Below are positions 10,446 through 19,651 of a stretch of 64,000 nucleotides of DNA, piece after piece. The notes below the pieces were generated by a model. That model saw nothing but the letters and a program-made list of their open reading frames with translations, was not told the origin of the DNA and searched no databases. Each line of letters opens with the position of its first letter. Within the stretch, counting starts at the first letter, position 1. This DNA is from Deltaproteobacteria bacterium GWC2_55_46 (lineage in GTDB: Bacteria > Desulfobacterota > GWC2-55-46), in the NCBI GenBank assembly GCA_001595385.3, contig LVEI03000001.1, positions 2,299,344-2,363,343 on the forward strand, given 5' to 3'. The translations under genes were made by a program, and so were the position numbers.

Positions 10446-10961
10446 TTGTACGCCCTTTTGATGGTCATATGGGATATCCTCGCGCACGCGTTCAGGCCAA
10501 GGGTGACGGTAGAGTACCCCGAGAAGAAGGCCTATATCCCGCCGAGATGGCGCGGCAGGATAATACTTTCGCGCGACCCGGACGGGGCGGAAAGGTGCGT
10601 GGCATGTTATCTGTGCGCGGTCGCCTGCCCGGTGGATTGTATAGCCCTTCAGGCAACAGAGGATGATACCGGCAGGCGGTATCCGGCATTTTTTCGCATC
10701 AACTTCTCGAGGTGCATATTCTGCGGCTACTGCGAGGAGGCGTGCCCAACGTACGCGATACAGCTTACGCCGGACTATGAGATGAGCGAGTACAGGCGCC
10801 CGTCGCTCGTCTACGAAAAAGAGGACCTCCTTATAAGCGGGACCGGCAAGTACCCCGGATATAACTACTACAGGGTCGCCGGGATAGCCATAGGAGGCAA
10901 GGGAAAGGGCGAGGCGGAAGGTGAGGAACAGCCGGTGGACGTAAGGAGCCTCATGCCATGA
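10446..10961 (+). CDS. nuoI: NADH-quinone oxidoreductase subunit I
   Basis: A 171-residue ferredoxin-like subunit holding clusters N6a and N6b. The two ligand sets are C51/C54/C57/C61 ([11 protein letters not shown]) and C90/C93/C96/C100 ([11 protein letters not shown]), each followed by Pro. The start is a TTG at 10446 with GGAGG 5 bases upstream. An internal ATG at 10461 is possible but lies too far from a ribosome site. It starts 12 bases after nuoH. The C-terminal tail is Gly/Glu-rich and variable. Confidence 0.9.
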   Translation: MYALLMVIWDILAHAFRPRVTVEYPEKKAYIPPRWRGRIILSRDPDGAERCVACYLCAVACPVDCIALQATEDDTGRRYPAFFRINFSRCIFCGYCEEACPTYAIQLTPDYEMSEYRRPSLVYEKEDLLISGTGKYPGYNYYRVAGIAIGGKGKGEAEGEEQPVDVRSLMP

Positions 10962-10976
10962 TAAACCGGAGCTGAA

Positions 10977-11486
10977 ATGCATTCGCTATTTTATATCTCA
11001 TCAGGCGTCGCCATCCTTTCCACGGCCTTTGTAATCACCGGGGTAAATCCCGTGCGCGCCCTCCTTTATCTTATCGTCTCGCTTCTTGCGGCCTCGCTCG
11101 TCTTCTATTCGCTCGGCTCTCCGTTTGCCGCCGCGCTCGAGGTGATAATCTACGTTGGAGCGATAATGGTCCTCTTCGTCTTCGTGATGATGATGCTCAA
11201 TCCTGGGCCCATTCAGGAGCGGCAGGAAGAAGGGTTATTCAGCCCCGGCATCTGGATTGGCCCGTCGGTACTCTCTTTCGCGCTCCTTATTGAGCTTCTG
11301 CTGCTTCTAATGCCCTGGGGCGAGGTGGTCGAGACGGGTTACGCTCCCGCGGGGCCGAAGGCCGTCGGGTACTCTCTTTTCGGACCTTATCTCATCGGGG
11401 TCGAGCTCGCCTCTTTCCTATTATTGGCCGCTATCGTCGGCGCCTTCCATCTTGGCAGAAAAGATGTCGAGGGCGAGGGGGGCTGA
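10977..11486 (+). CDS. nuoJ: NADH-quinone oxidoreductase subunit J
   Basis: A 169-residue membrane subunit with five hydrophobic helices. The family motif VIIYVGAIMVLFVFVMMML is present around residue 60, containing the pi-bulge region of TM3 that is linked to coupling of quinone reduction and proton pumping. It begins 15 bases after nuoI and its stop is directly abutted by the nuoK start codon, so translation is probably coupled. Confidence 0.92.
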   Translation: MHSLFYISSGVAILSTAFVITGVNPVRALLYLIVSLLAASLVFYSLGSPFAAALEVIIYVGAIMVLFVFVMMMLNPGPIQERQEEGLFSPGIWIGPSVLSFALLIELLLLLMPWGEVVETGYAPAGPKAVGYSLFGPYLIGVELASFLLLAAIVGAFHLGRKDVEGEGG

Positions 11487-11795
11487 ATGGCCGGCATACC
11501 GGTTGAGCACGCGCTCATAGTTGCTTTCATATTGTTTTCTTTAGGCCTCGTCGGCGTGCTGGTGAGGCGTAACCTCGTTTTCATGCTCATGTCGATAGAG
11601 GTGATGCTCAATTCGGCGGGGCTCGCGTTCATCTCCGGCGGTTATCGCTGGGGGCAGCCCGACGGGCAGGTCATGTTCATGTTCATACTCGCCATGGCCG
11701 CCTCTGAGGCCGCCGTTGGCCTCGCGCTTATACTGAGGTTCTACAAGAGCTTTAAAACGCTCGACGCTGACCTCGCGAGCAGGATGAAGGGGTAG
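11487..11795 (+). CDS. nuoK: NADH-quinone oxidoreductase subunit K
   Basis: A 102-residue, three-helix subunit similar to MrpC of Na+/H+ antiporters. Conserved acidic residues lie in TM2 ([17 protein letters not shown], Glu near residue 37) and TM3 ([14 protein letters not shown], Glu near 72). Both are part of the proton path. The length is exactly typical. No gap separates it from nuoJ, and 2 bases separate it from nuoL. Confidence 0.93.
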   Translation: MAGIPVEHALIVAFILFSLGLVGVLVRRNLVFMLMSIEVMLNSAGLAFISGGYRWGQPDGQVMFMFILAMAASEAAVGLALILRFYKSFKTLDADLASRMKG

Positions 11796-11797
11796 AA

Positions 11798-13669
11798 ATG
11801 CTCGAACTCCTCTGGCTTATCCCGGCGCTTCCATTTACCGGCGCGGTCTTCCTGACGTTCGCCAATCCCCGCATGAACCCTGGGTGGGCAGCTGTCGCCG
11901 GGGTTACCTCGATAGGCCTTTCCGCCCTGCTTGCCATCGCCATAGCCGTTAGTTTCATAAGCTCCCCTCCGCCTGGCAACGCGTTTACGCAGACGCTATG
12001 GACCTGGATCTCTTCAGGCTGGTTCAGGCCAGAGGTCGCCTTCAGGCTCGACCCGCTCTCCCTTGTCATGGTCCTGGTCGTTACCATAGTCGGCTTTCTG
12101 ATACACCTGTACTCAGCGGAGTACATGTCCGGGGACGAAGGGTACAGGCGTTTTTTCTTGTACATGAACATATTCGTCGGCTCGATGCTGACCCTTGTGC
12201 TCGCCGATAACCTGCTCCTCCTTTACTTCGGGTGGGAGGGCGTGGGTGTGGCAAGCTATCTCCTTATCGGCTTCTGGTACGGCGTTCCCTATAACGGTTA
12301 CGCCGCGAGGAAGGCGTTCATAATCACGAGGGCAGGTGACACGGCGTTCATCATAGGCATTATCCTTCTGGCTACAACGCTCGGCACGCTCGATATACAG
12401 GAGGTCATGTCCAGGGCCTCTGCCCATTGGGCAGGCAGGGGGCTCGCGGTCATAGCCGCATCCCTTCTTCTTGCCGGGGCGCTCGGCAAATCAGCCCAGC
12501 TTCCCCTTCAGACCTGGCTCCCTGACGCGATGGCAGGCCCCACCCCTGTAAGCGCCCTCCTGCACGCTGCGACCATGGTGACCGCCGGGGTCTACCTTAT
12601 CGCCCGTACGCACGTTCTTTTCGAGCTTGCGCCTCCTGTCATGGGCCTTGTCGCCGCGATAGGCGCGGCGACCCTCATTATTTCAGCCTTCAGCGCGCTC
12701 GTCCAGACCGATATAAAACGTGTGCTGGCGTACTCGACCATAAGCCAGATAGGCTATATGTTCCTTGCCCTCGGAGTGGGCGCGTGGCCGGCGGCCATAT
12801 TCCATTTCATGACCCACGCGTTCTTCAAGGCCCTGCTCTTTCTCGGCGCCGGCGCTATCATTGTCGCCTTCAAGCACGAGCGTGATATCTTCAGCATGGG
12901 CGGGGCAAGGTCTGCCATGCCTCTCGCTTTCTGGACATTTCTAGCGGGGGCGGCCTCCCTGTCGGCCATTCCGTTCGCGACAGCCGGTTTCTACAGTAAA
13001 GACCTCATATTGTCAGGCGCGTGGTCTTCCGGCGGCTATATCCTCTGGGTTGCCGGTACTACAGGCGCATTCCTTACGGCTTTATACGCTTTCAGGGTCG
13101 TCTTCATCGTCTTCTTCGGCGAGAGAAAGGCAGCCCTTGCCCGCAAACCCGGGATGATGATCTCCATACCACTTGTCATCCTGGCCTTGTTTTCGCTCGC
13201 GGCTGGCTTCGTAGAAACGCCAGCCTTTCTTGGCGGCGTGAGTCTCTTTACAGGCTTTTTGCAGCCGGTCTTTTCCGGACCCACCCGCGACGCTGAGGAC
13301 CTTCTGCCGTTGTTTATTACCGCCCTTGTACCTGTGGCAGGGGTTTTAGCGGCGTATTTTATCTATTTAAAAAGATCCGCGCTTGCAGGACGCCTTGCGG
13401 GCTCTCCAGTGGCACAAGCTTTAAGAAGACTCTGGTTGGGAGGCTGGGGCTTTGACAGGCTCTATGACGTTTTATTCGTCAGGCCTTTTCTCTGGTTGGC
13501 GGACAAGGGGAGGGCGGACATCCTTGATCTCCCGTTCGCGGCGATCGCTCATTTGAGCGTAGTGATAAACAGGGCCCTTGCCATCACCCAGTCAGGAAGG
13601 CTCAGGTCCTACGCTGCCGGGCTCACCATCGGCGCGGTACTCGCCCTCTTTGCGGTATTCCTGTCATGA
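11798..13669 (+). CDS. nuoL: NADH-quinone oxidoreductase subunit L
   Basis: A 623-residue antiporter-like proton-pumping subunit with about 16 TM helices. Key blocks are visible: FGWEGVGVASYLLIGFW near residue 145 (Glu of TM5), GALGKSAQLPLQTWLPDAMAGPTPVSALLHAATMVTAG near 228 (Lys of TM7) and DIKRVLAYSTISQIGYM near 305. The long C-terminal lateral helix region (WGFDRLYD onward) is present, as needed to clamp the membrane arm. It overlaps nuoM by 4 bases. Confidence 0.93.
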   Translation: MLELLWLIPALPFTGAVFLTFANPRMNPGWAAVAGVTSIGLSALLAIAIAVSFISSPPPGNAFTQTLWTWISSGWFRPEVAFRLDPLSLVMVLVVTIVGFLIHLYSAEYMSGDEGYRRFFLYMNIFVGSMLTLVLADNLLLLYFGWEGVGVASYLLIGFWYGVPYNGYAARKAFIITRAGDTAFIIGIILLATTLGTLDIQEVMSRASAHWAGRGLAVIAASLLLAGALGKSAQLPLQTWLPDAMAGPTPVSALLHAATMVTAGVYLIARTHVLFELAPPVMGLVAAIGAATLIISAFSALVQTDIKRVLAYSTISQIGYMFLALGVGAWPAAIFHFMTHAFFKALLFLGAGAIIVAFKHERDIFSMGGARSAMPLAFWTFLAGAASLSAIPFATAGFYSKDLILSGAWSSGGYILWVAGTTGAFLTALYAFRVVFIVFFGERKAALARKPGMMISIPLVILALFSLAAGFVETPAFLGGVSLFTGFLQPVFSGPTRDAEDLLPLFITALVPVAGVLAAYFIYLKRSALAGRLAGSPVAQALRRLWLGGWGFDRLYDVLFVRPFLWLADKGRADILDLPFAAIAHLSVVINRALAITQSGRLRSYAAGLTIGAVLALFAVFLS

Positions 13670-15210
13670 TACTCGCGCTCCTCATAGCCATCCCCATTGC
13701 GTTCGGGGTTTTGGCCTGGTACTCGGACCGTATTAACGCTTCCCTGCCGAGGCGGTTGTCCTTCCTGGCCATGGCGATAGACCTTGGTCTCATCGTCTTG
13801 CTCTGGGCCGGGGCTGTCCCTCAAGAGGGCGTATGGATAGCTGAATTCAAGGTGAATTGGGTCCCACAGCTCGGCATATCGCTTCACTTCGCGATGGACG
13901 GGTTGAGCCTCGTCTTTACGGCCCTTACCGCAGCCTTGGGACTGGCTTCCATAGTGGCGTCATGGACGGAGGTAAAAGAACGCCCAGGCTTTTTCCACTT
14001 TAACCTTCTATGGGCGCTTGCCGGTATAATGGGCACATTTCTTTCAATGGACCTTTTTGTTTTTTATTTCTTCTGGGAGCTGATGCTATTCCCCATGTAC
14101 TTCATGATCTCTGTATGGGGACACCGGAAGAGGCATTACGCGTCGGTTAAATTTTTCATTTTCACGCAGGCCGGGGGCTTGCTCATGCTCGTATCGATCC
14201 TCGCCCTCTATTTCATCCACGGCAGCTCTACAGGCGATTACTCCTTCGATTTTACGGACCTCAGTAGAACGGAACTTTCGCCGGTGGTGGAGGTACTTCT
14301 GATGCTGGGCTTTTTAGCAGCCTTCGCGGTAAAGCTTCCAATACTCCCTCTCCATACGTGGCTTCCTGACGCTCATACCGAAGCCCCGGCAGCGGGGAGC
14401 GTTATATTGGCAGGCCTGCTCCTAAAGACCGGCGCCTACGGCTTTATCCGGTTCATGCTCCCTCTATTCCCCGGCGCGTCATCTCTCTTCGCGCCCCTGG
14501 CGCTCGTGCTCGGCGCGGCCGCTGTCATCTACGGGGCTCTCCTTGCCTTCGCGCAAAGGGATATCAAAAGGCTTGTGGCGTATACGAGCGTAAGCCACAT
14601 GGGCTTTGTGCTTATCGGCATTTTCGCTTTCAACGGCCTCGCCCTCAATGGGGCGCTTATGCTCGCTGTCTGCCACGGCTTTGCAACGGGCGCGCTCTTC
14701 ATGGTGGCCGGCTGGCTCCAGGAGCGCATGGATACACGCGAAATGCGCCTCATGGGGGGGCTGTGGGCCGCGGCTCCGATGATGGGCGCCGCAACGCTCT
14801 TCTTCGCTCTCGCTTCCCTGGGCGCCCCAGGGCTCGGCAACTTCGTCGGGGAATTTCTGGTGCTCCTCGGCGCATTCCGCGCTTACGAGGTAGTTGCCTC
14901 ATTCGCCGCAACCGGCCTTGTGCTCGCGGCCGTTTATTCGTTGTGGATAGTACAGCGTGTATTCCATGGGCCTTATGAAAGGAAGGCCGGGATCAAGGAC
15001 CTCAACGGCCGAGAACTATCCGCGATGGTTGTTATGGCGGCGATCATAATCTGGCTCGGGGTCTATCCACAGCCTGTCCTTGATCAGCTTGGGCGGATGG
15101 TGCTGGCTGAGGGTAATGGCCAAATAACAGCGCAATCGCCGGAAGATGACGTGTTCAGTGATTTCAGGATAGAGCCGGGGATCAAACATCCAGGCTTATT
15201 GGAGATATAG
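13666..15210 (+). CDS. nuoM: NADH-quinone oxidoreductase subunit M
   Basis: A 514-residue antiporter-like pump with about 14 helices. Signature segments are FFWELMLFPMYFMISVWG near residue 140 (TM5 Glu), AVKLPILPLHTWLPDAHTEAPAAGSVILAG near 222 (Lys) and FAQRDIKRLVAYTSVSHMGFV near 292. The start overlaps the nuoL stop (ATGA). A weakly conserved hydrophilic tail of about 35 residues follows the last helix. Confidence 0.93.
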   Translation: MILALLIAIPIAFGVLAWYSDRINASLPRRLSFLAMAIDLGLIVLLWAGAVPQEGVWIAEFKVNWVPQLGISLHFAMDGLSLVFTALTAALGLASIVASWTEVKERPGFFHFNLLWALAGIMGTFLSMDLFVFYFFWELMLFPMYFMISVWGHRKRHYASVKFFIFTQAGGLLMLVSILALYFIHGSSTGDYSFDFTDLSRTELSPVVEVLLMLGFLAAFAVKLPILPLHTWLPDAHTEAPAAGSVILAGLLLKTGAYGFIRFMLPLFPGASSLFAPLALVLGAAAVIYGALLAFAQRDIKRLVAYTSVSHMGFVLIGIFAFNGLALNGALMLAVCHGFATGALFMVAGWLQERMDTREMRLMGGLWAAAPMMGAATLFFALASLGAPGLGNFVGEFLVLLGAFRAYEVVASFAATGLVLAAVYSLWIVQRVFHGPYERKAGIKDLNGRELSAMVVMAAIIIWLGVYPQPVLDQLGRMVLAEGNGQITAQSPEDDVFSDFRIEPGIKHPGLLEI

Positions 15211-15212
15211 AG

Positions 15213-16646
15213 ATGAGCGTGCCGGAGCTTATAGCCCTTTTGCCTTTGATGCTGCTTGCCGCGTGCCCTGTGGCCCTGATGCTCACAATCGCCTTTTATC
15301 GCTCTCACGCGCTATCTGCCGCGGTCTGCTCCATCGGGCTCGGCATCTCTTTTGTCTCTCTTTTTATCGCTTCCGGCTTTGCTCCTGTCTTTGTGACCGA
15401 CCTCATCCTGATAGACGGCTACGCCCTTTTTTACATGGGGCTTATAATAGCCGCGGCCTTGCTCGTCAGCCTCATGTCGTTCGGCTGCAACATGGCGCGA
15501 CCAGGGCTCCGCGAGGAGTTTTATATCCTTGTTCTCCTCGCCGCCCTGGGAGCGTCCGGGATGGCGGCGAGCAGCCATTTCGCCTCTTTCTTTTTAAGCC
15601 TTGAGACTTTGAGCGTATCACTTTATGCGCTCATAGCCTTCGAGCGCAAGAGCGTGCGCGGCGTTGAGGCAGGGATAAAATACCTCGTCCTTGCCGGGGC
15701 CTCATCCGCTTTTCTGCTCTTCGGCATGGCGCTTGTATACTTCCAAACCGGCACGATGGGTTTTGCCGGTATCGCGGCGAGGGCAGGTGGGGTAGACTCT
15801 TTGGCGATGACAGCCGGGCTTGCCCTGATATTCGCAGGGGCCGCCTTTAAGCTCGCGCTTGTGCCGTTCCACATGTGGACGCCCGATGTCTACGAAGGAG
15901 CGAGCTCTCCTGTGGCCGCGCTCGTGGCAACGGTCTCCAAGGGGGCGGTCTTTGCCCTCCTCCTCCGGTTTTTCATTCTTGTAGACATATACTCGTACAG
16001 GCCCCTTTTCATCCTATTCGCTCTTATCGCGGTCTTATCCATGTTCGCCGGGAACCTGCTTGCGCTCTTTCAGGACAATATCAAACGCCTGCTCGCATAT
16101 TCGTCTATCGCGCACATGGGCTATCTGCTCGTCGCCATGCTATCAAGCGGCTCTCTTGCCTTGACCTCCGCGGGTTACTATCTGGCGGCGTATTTTATAT
16201 CCATGCTCGGCGCGTTCGGTTCTGTTACCGTACTCTCGGGAAGGGAGAATGAAAGGGAGATGATAGGCGAGTACAGGGGGCTTGCAAGGACAAACCCATG
16301 GCTCTCGGGGGTCTTCGCAGGCATGCTCCTTTCGCTTGCCGGGATACCCCTTACGGCCGGGTTTGTCGGGAAGTTCTTTCTTGTCGCCAGCGGCATTGGT
16401 TCCGCCCTCTGGCTGCTCGTCATCGCCCTGGCGGTCAACAGCGCCATAAGCATCTATTATTATCTGAGGATAATAGCCGCTCTTTACGCGCCCGCGCCTG
16501 TTGAAGGGGCGGTAGAGGCCGCGCCAGCCATCTCGCTTGCCGGAGGAGCGGTGATGGTTTTTCTTGCGATTTCACTTCTCTTGCTTGGCCTGTACCCCGC
16601 GCCTTTTATCCGCGTTGTGCAGATGACCCTGGGTATCCTGGTGTGA
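15213..16646 (+). CDS. nuoN: NADH-quinone oxidoreductase subunit N
   Basis: A 477-residue third antiporter-like pump, the last gene of the nuo operon. It carries FLSLETLSVSLYALIAF near residue 130, AGAAFKLALVPFHMWTPDVYEGASSPV near 209 with the pumping Lys, and FQDNIKRLLAYSSIAHMGYLLV near 285. It starts 2 bases after nuoM. No clear intrinsic terminator follows in the 138 bases before the next gene. Confidence 0.93.
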   Translation: MSVPELIALLPLMLLAACPVALMLTIAFYRSHALSAAVCSIGLGISFVSLFIASGFAPVFVTDLILIDGYALFYMGLIIAAALLVSLMSFGCNMARPGLREEFYILVLLAALGASGMAASSHFASFFLSLETLSVSLYALIAFERKSVRGVEAGIKYLVLAGASSAFLLFGMALVYFQTGTMGFAGIAARAGGVDSLAMTAGLALIFAGAAFKLALVPFHMWTPDVYEGASSPVAALVATVSKGAVFALLLRFFILVDIYSYRPLFILFALIAVLSMFAGNLLALFQDNIKRLLAYSSIAHMGYLLVAMLSSGSLALTSAGYYLAAYFISMLGAFGSVTVLSGRENEREMIGEYRGLARTNPWLSGVFAGMLLSLAGIPLTAGFVGKFFLVASGIGSALWLLVIALAVNSAISIYYYLRIIAALYAPAPVEGAVEAAPAISLAGGAVMVFLAISLLLLGLYPAPFIRVVQMTLGILV

Positions 16647-16784
16647 TCGGGATCGAGCGGAAAAAGATTTTTAAGCGACATATACATAGGGAGGAAAAAT
16701 GGGATTGACTGAGGCCATGGCGTAAGGCAATAATACAGGACGAGAAATATTTTTAAACACGTCTTCTGTAGGGATTCCAAGGAC

Positions 16785-17972
16785 ATGGCCGAAGATATCA
16801 CAAGGGAAACCAATAGCCGGATCGTAAGGTACGGCTGGCTCATAGCGCTTTCCGGCATATCCTTCCTGACCCTCGCGATCTACTCTGCGACATTTGCCTC
16901 CCCCTTCAGCTTCGATGATTTCATGTACATAACAGAGAATCCCTTTATAAGGGATTTATCCAATTTCTGGCCGCCTTCGGGAACAAGGTACGCTGGGTAT
17001 CTATCCTTTGCGCTCAATTACAGTTACGGCGGCCTGGATGTTACGGGCTTTCATATAGTAAATGTCATTGTCACCTATCTGAGGCTTCTTCTCCTTCCGG
17101 TAAACCAGAACTTCGACTACGAGTACCCGGTATTCGATTCCCTGTTCAGAGCGCAGGTGCTTGCCTCTTTCGTTTTCCTTCTGGCGCTCTTTATTTTCGC
17201 GGTCTATCTCTTGAGAAGACATTACGCGAACAGGAGCGCGTACCCGCTGGCCATCGCAACAGGGATCTTCTGGTTCTTTATCACCATTTCGGTGGAATCC
17301 TCGATCATACCCATACAGCACGTAATCTTTGAGCACAGGCTCTATCTGCCGAGCGCCGGGGCGGCCCTGGCCTTTGCCGCGGGGCTATTTTACGTTATCG
17401 ACCTCATCAGGCCAAATGTGAGCGCATGGGCGATCGTAGCAGCGGCAGCCATACTTGCCGTGGCGCCTTTAAGCGTTGCGAGTTTTCTCCGAAACCAACT
17501 CTGGAAAGACCCTGTTGCCCTTTACGCAGACCTCGTTCGAAAAAGCCCGAATAAACTCCCGGGCAGGGTATTCCTTGGGCACGCCTACCTTCAAAAGGGC
17601 GATGCCGACAGAGCGATAGGGGAGCTTACCGCTGCCTTAAGGATAGAGGCAAACGACCCGACCGCTCATTTTTTCCTTGGCAATGCCTGGAAGGAGAAGG
17701 GCTTTATAGAGAAGGCGGCTAAAGAGTACGCCGAGGCAGTACAGCTTAAGCCCGACCACTACGAGGCAAGGAACAACCTGGCTACCGCTTATTTCATCCT
17801 CGGCAGATTCGATGAAGCCCTTGCCGAGTACATCCTGGTGCTCGAATACAGGCCCGGCCACGCCGAGGCCCATTATAACCTTTCCCTTCTATATGAAAAA
17901 ATCGGGCAGGACAGAGAAGCCCATGAGCATTATCAAAAGTATCTGGAGCTCTCTGGCGGTCAGGGCAGATAG
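16785..17972 (+). CDS. membrane TPR protein, apparently internally deleted
   Basis: A 395-residue protein. The N-terminal half has a TM helix (about 15-35), the loop SPFSFDDFMYITENPFIRDL and further helices at about 120-145, 155-175 and 200-235. The C-terminal half (about 250-395) has four TPR repeats (for example GHAYLQKGDADRAIGELTAAL). It resembles the large TMTC-like membrane TPR proteins common in deltaproteobacteria. From memory of that family, the segment after LNYSYGGLDVTGFHIVNV normally continues for well over 100 residues before the block IVTYLRLLLLPVNQNFDYEYPV. Here the two are joined directly at about 17060, which points to an in-frame internal deletion. The function of the intact family is uncertain (possibly glycan-related). 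Confidence 0.7.
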   Translation: MAEDITRETNSRIVRYGWLIALSGISFLTLAIYSATFASPFSFDDFMYITENPFIRDLSNFWPPSGTRYAGYLSFALNYSYGGLDVTGFHIVNVIVTYLRLLLLPVNQNFDYEYPVFDSLFRAQVLASFVFLLALFIFAVYLLRRHYANRSAYPLAIATGIFWFFITISVESSIIPIQHVIFEHRLYLPSAGAALAFAAGLFYVIDLIRPNVSAWAIVAAAAILAVAPLSVASFLRNQLWKDPVALYADLVRKSPNKLPGRVFLGHAYLQKGDADRAIGELTAALRIEANDPTAHFFLGNAWKEKGFIEKAAKEYAEAVQLKPDHYEARNNLATAYFILGRFDEALAEYILVLEYRPGHAEAHYNLSLLYEKIGQDREAHEHYQKYLELSGGQGR

Positions 17973-18052
17973 CGAGCGTGCCGGATGGGCTTGCGTTTCG
18001 GATAAAGAGCTGGATCAAACGAGGCTGATCCTGAAAGGCGTTGCATGAATGA

Positions 18053-18090
18053 AAAGAGGGTTTAGCGGAAACGCTAAACCCTCTTTGATT
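18053..18090. terminator. intrinsic terminator-like hairpin
   Basis: A perfect 15-bp stem (AAAGAGGGTTTAGCG and its complement) closed by a GAAA tetraloop, followed by a T-rich stretch. It lies about 80 bases after the TPR gene and isolates it from merA. Confidence 0.75.
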
Positions 18091-18235
18091 TACATTTTTA
18101 TTTGCACCCTGAGTGGAACCTTTTGTGCCAATTCCAGATGGTGTAAATTGCCCCTGTCTCTTTTTCAAAGCAAGAGAGACGGTTCAGACTTGTCCTCCAT
18201 CCCCAACCTATACGAATATCTGTCATAATAATGGA

Positions 18236-19639
18236 ATGAAAACATACGACCTTGTAATACTCGGCGGCGGCTCTGCCGCCTTTGCAGCCGCCCTTAGGGC
18301 GACCGAGCTCGGGGCCGTGGTCGCGGTCTGTGAGGACCGGGTAATCGGAGGGACATGCCTCAACAGGGGATGCATCCCTTCAAAGAGCCTGCTCCGTGCC
18401 GCGGAGGTCTTTTATTATTCGCGGAGCCAGCCTTTCAGAGGCATTGAAATACCCCGTGGAAAGGTGGATTTCGCAAAGGTGATAGATGAAAAGGACGCCC
18501 TTGTAAAGGAGCTAAGGCAGGAAAAGTACCTCAACGTGCTCGAATATAATAAGAATATACATTACTACGAGGGAAGAGCGTCTTTTTTGTCCAGGGGCGA
18601 GGTGCGGGTTGGGGATACCGTTCTTAAAGGAAGGAAGTTCCTGATAGCGACCGGGGCCTCTCCGCAGGCCGTCCCGTTCAAGGGGTTAGAGCGAGTGGAA
18701 TTTCTTAACTCCACAACGGCCCTCGATTTAAAGGAGCTTCCCGCCTCCATGATAATCATTGGAGGAAGGTTCGTCGCGGTCGAGATGGCCCAGATATTCT
18801 CCAGGTTCGGCACAAAGGTCACGATACTGCAGCGGAGCACCAAATTGATACCGGAGGAAGAAGAGGAGATTGCCCTCGCCCTGAGGCGCTGCCTTGAGGA
18901 AGAAGGCATAGAAGTGCATACGGGAGTAAAGGTCCTCGAACTCTATCCCGTGGACGGATTGAACGCGGTAAAGGCCGGGATAGACGGCAAAGCCAGGGAG
19001 TTCAGAGGCGAGAGGATACTCATGGCTACAGGCATAACGCCAAATACCAAAAACCTTAATCTGGAAGCCGCTGGCGTTGAGGTCAATGACAGGGGCTTTG
19101 TTAAAACCGATGAAAACATGGCAACTGCCAACCCCGATGTCTTCGCTGCTGGAGACGTCGTCGGGGGGATCGAACTGGTTACCGTTGCTGCGCATGAAGG
19201 CGCCATAGCCGCCCATAACGCCATAGAAGGGTGCTGCGCCAGAAAGATCAATTACGATCATATCCCGCACGCTATATTTACCCATCCGAACGTCGCGAGC
19301 GTGGGCCTAACCGAAAGGAGGGCCGTGGAGAAGGGCATTCAGGTGAAATCAAGGACCCTGGAGATGCGCCATGTCCCGAAGGCAAGGGCAATAAGGGATA
19401 CGCGCGGACTTATTAAAATCGTCGCCGAAGAGGGTACGGAAAAGGTCATAGGCGTACACATACTCGGCCCTGAAGCGGCAGAGGTCATCCACCAGGCCGT
19501 TTTCATCATCAGGAGCGGGATGACCGTGAGGGAGATCACCGAAAAGATAGACGTATATCCCACCCTTTCAGAGATGGTAAAGCTCTGCGCGCAGAGTTTT
19601 TATAAGGACGTTAAGCAACTTTCCTGCTGCGCCGAGTGA
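18236..19639 (+). CDS. merA: mercuric reductase (MerA), without the N-terminal HMA domain
   Basis: A 467-residue cytoplasmic flavoprotein that reduces Hg(II) to Hg(0) with NADPH. The FAD loop GGGSAAFAAALRA is near residue 11, the redox pair is C41/C46 (GGTCLNRGCIPSK), the second dinucleotide fold is near 177 and the FAD motif AAGDV near 300. The vicinal C-terminal cysteines C464-C465 (LSCCAE), which mark true MerA, are intact. The heavy-metal-associated N-terminal domain found in many MerA is absent. The start is ATG 18236; a longer frame from 18113 lacks similarity to the family. No merR or merT is next to it, but a MerP-like gene lies 2.3 kb downstream. Confidence 0.85.
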   Translation: MKTYDLVILGGGSAAFAAALRATELGAVVAVCEDRVIGGTCLNRGCIPSKSLLRAAEVFYYSRSQPFRGIEIPRGKVDFAKVIDEKDALVKELRQEKYLNVLEYNKNIHYYEGRASFLSRGEVRVGDTVLKGRKFLIATGASPQAVPFKGLERVEFLNSTTALDLKELPASMIIIGGRFVAVEMAQIFSRFGTKVTILQRSTKLIPEEEEEIALALRRCLEEEGIEVHTGVKVLELYPVDGLNAVKAGIDGKAREFRGERILMATGITPNTKNLNLEAAGVEVNDRGFVKTDENMATANPDVFAAGDVVGGIELVTVAAHEGAIAAHNAIEGCCARKINYDHIPHAIFTHPNVASVGLTERRAVEKGIQVKSRTLEMRHVPKARAIRDTRGLIKIVAEEGTEKVIGVHILGPEAAEVIHQAVFIIRSGMTVREITEKIDVYPTLSEMVKLCAQSFYKDVKQLSCCAE

Positions 19640-19651
19640 GGGATATATTCC

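Noticed and set aside
18053-18090. Third attachment-site hairpin, resembling those at 35100 and 45370
   Set aside because: The hairpin is similar in style, but no tRNA fragment or integrase sequence is next to it. It fits a normal terminator.
18100-18235. MerR-type operator before merA
   Set aside because: The inverted repeat GTCTCT..AGAGAC does not match the known dyad, and no merR gene is adjacent.
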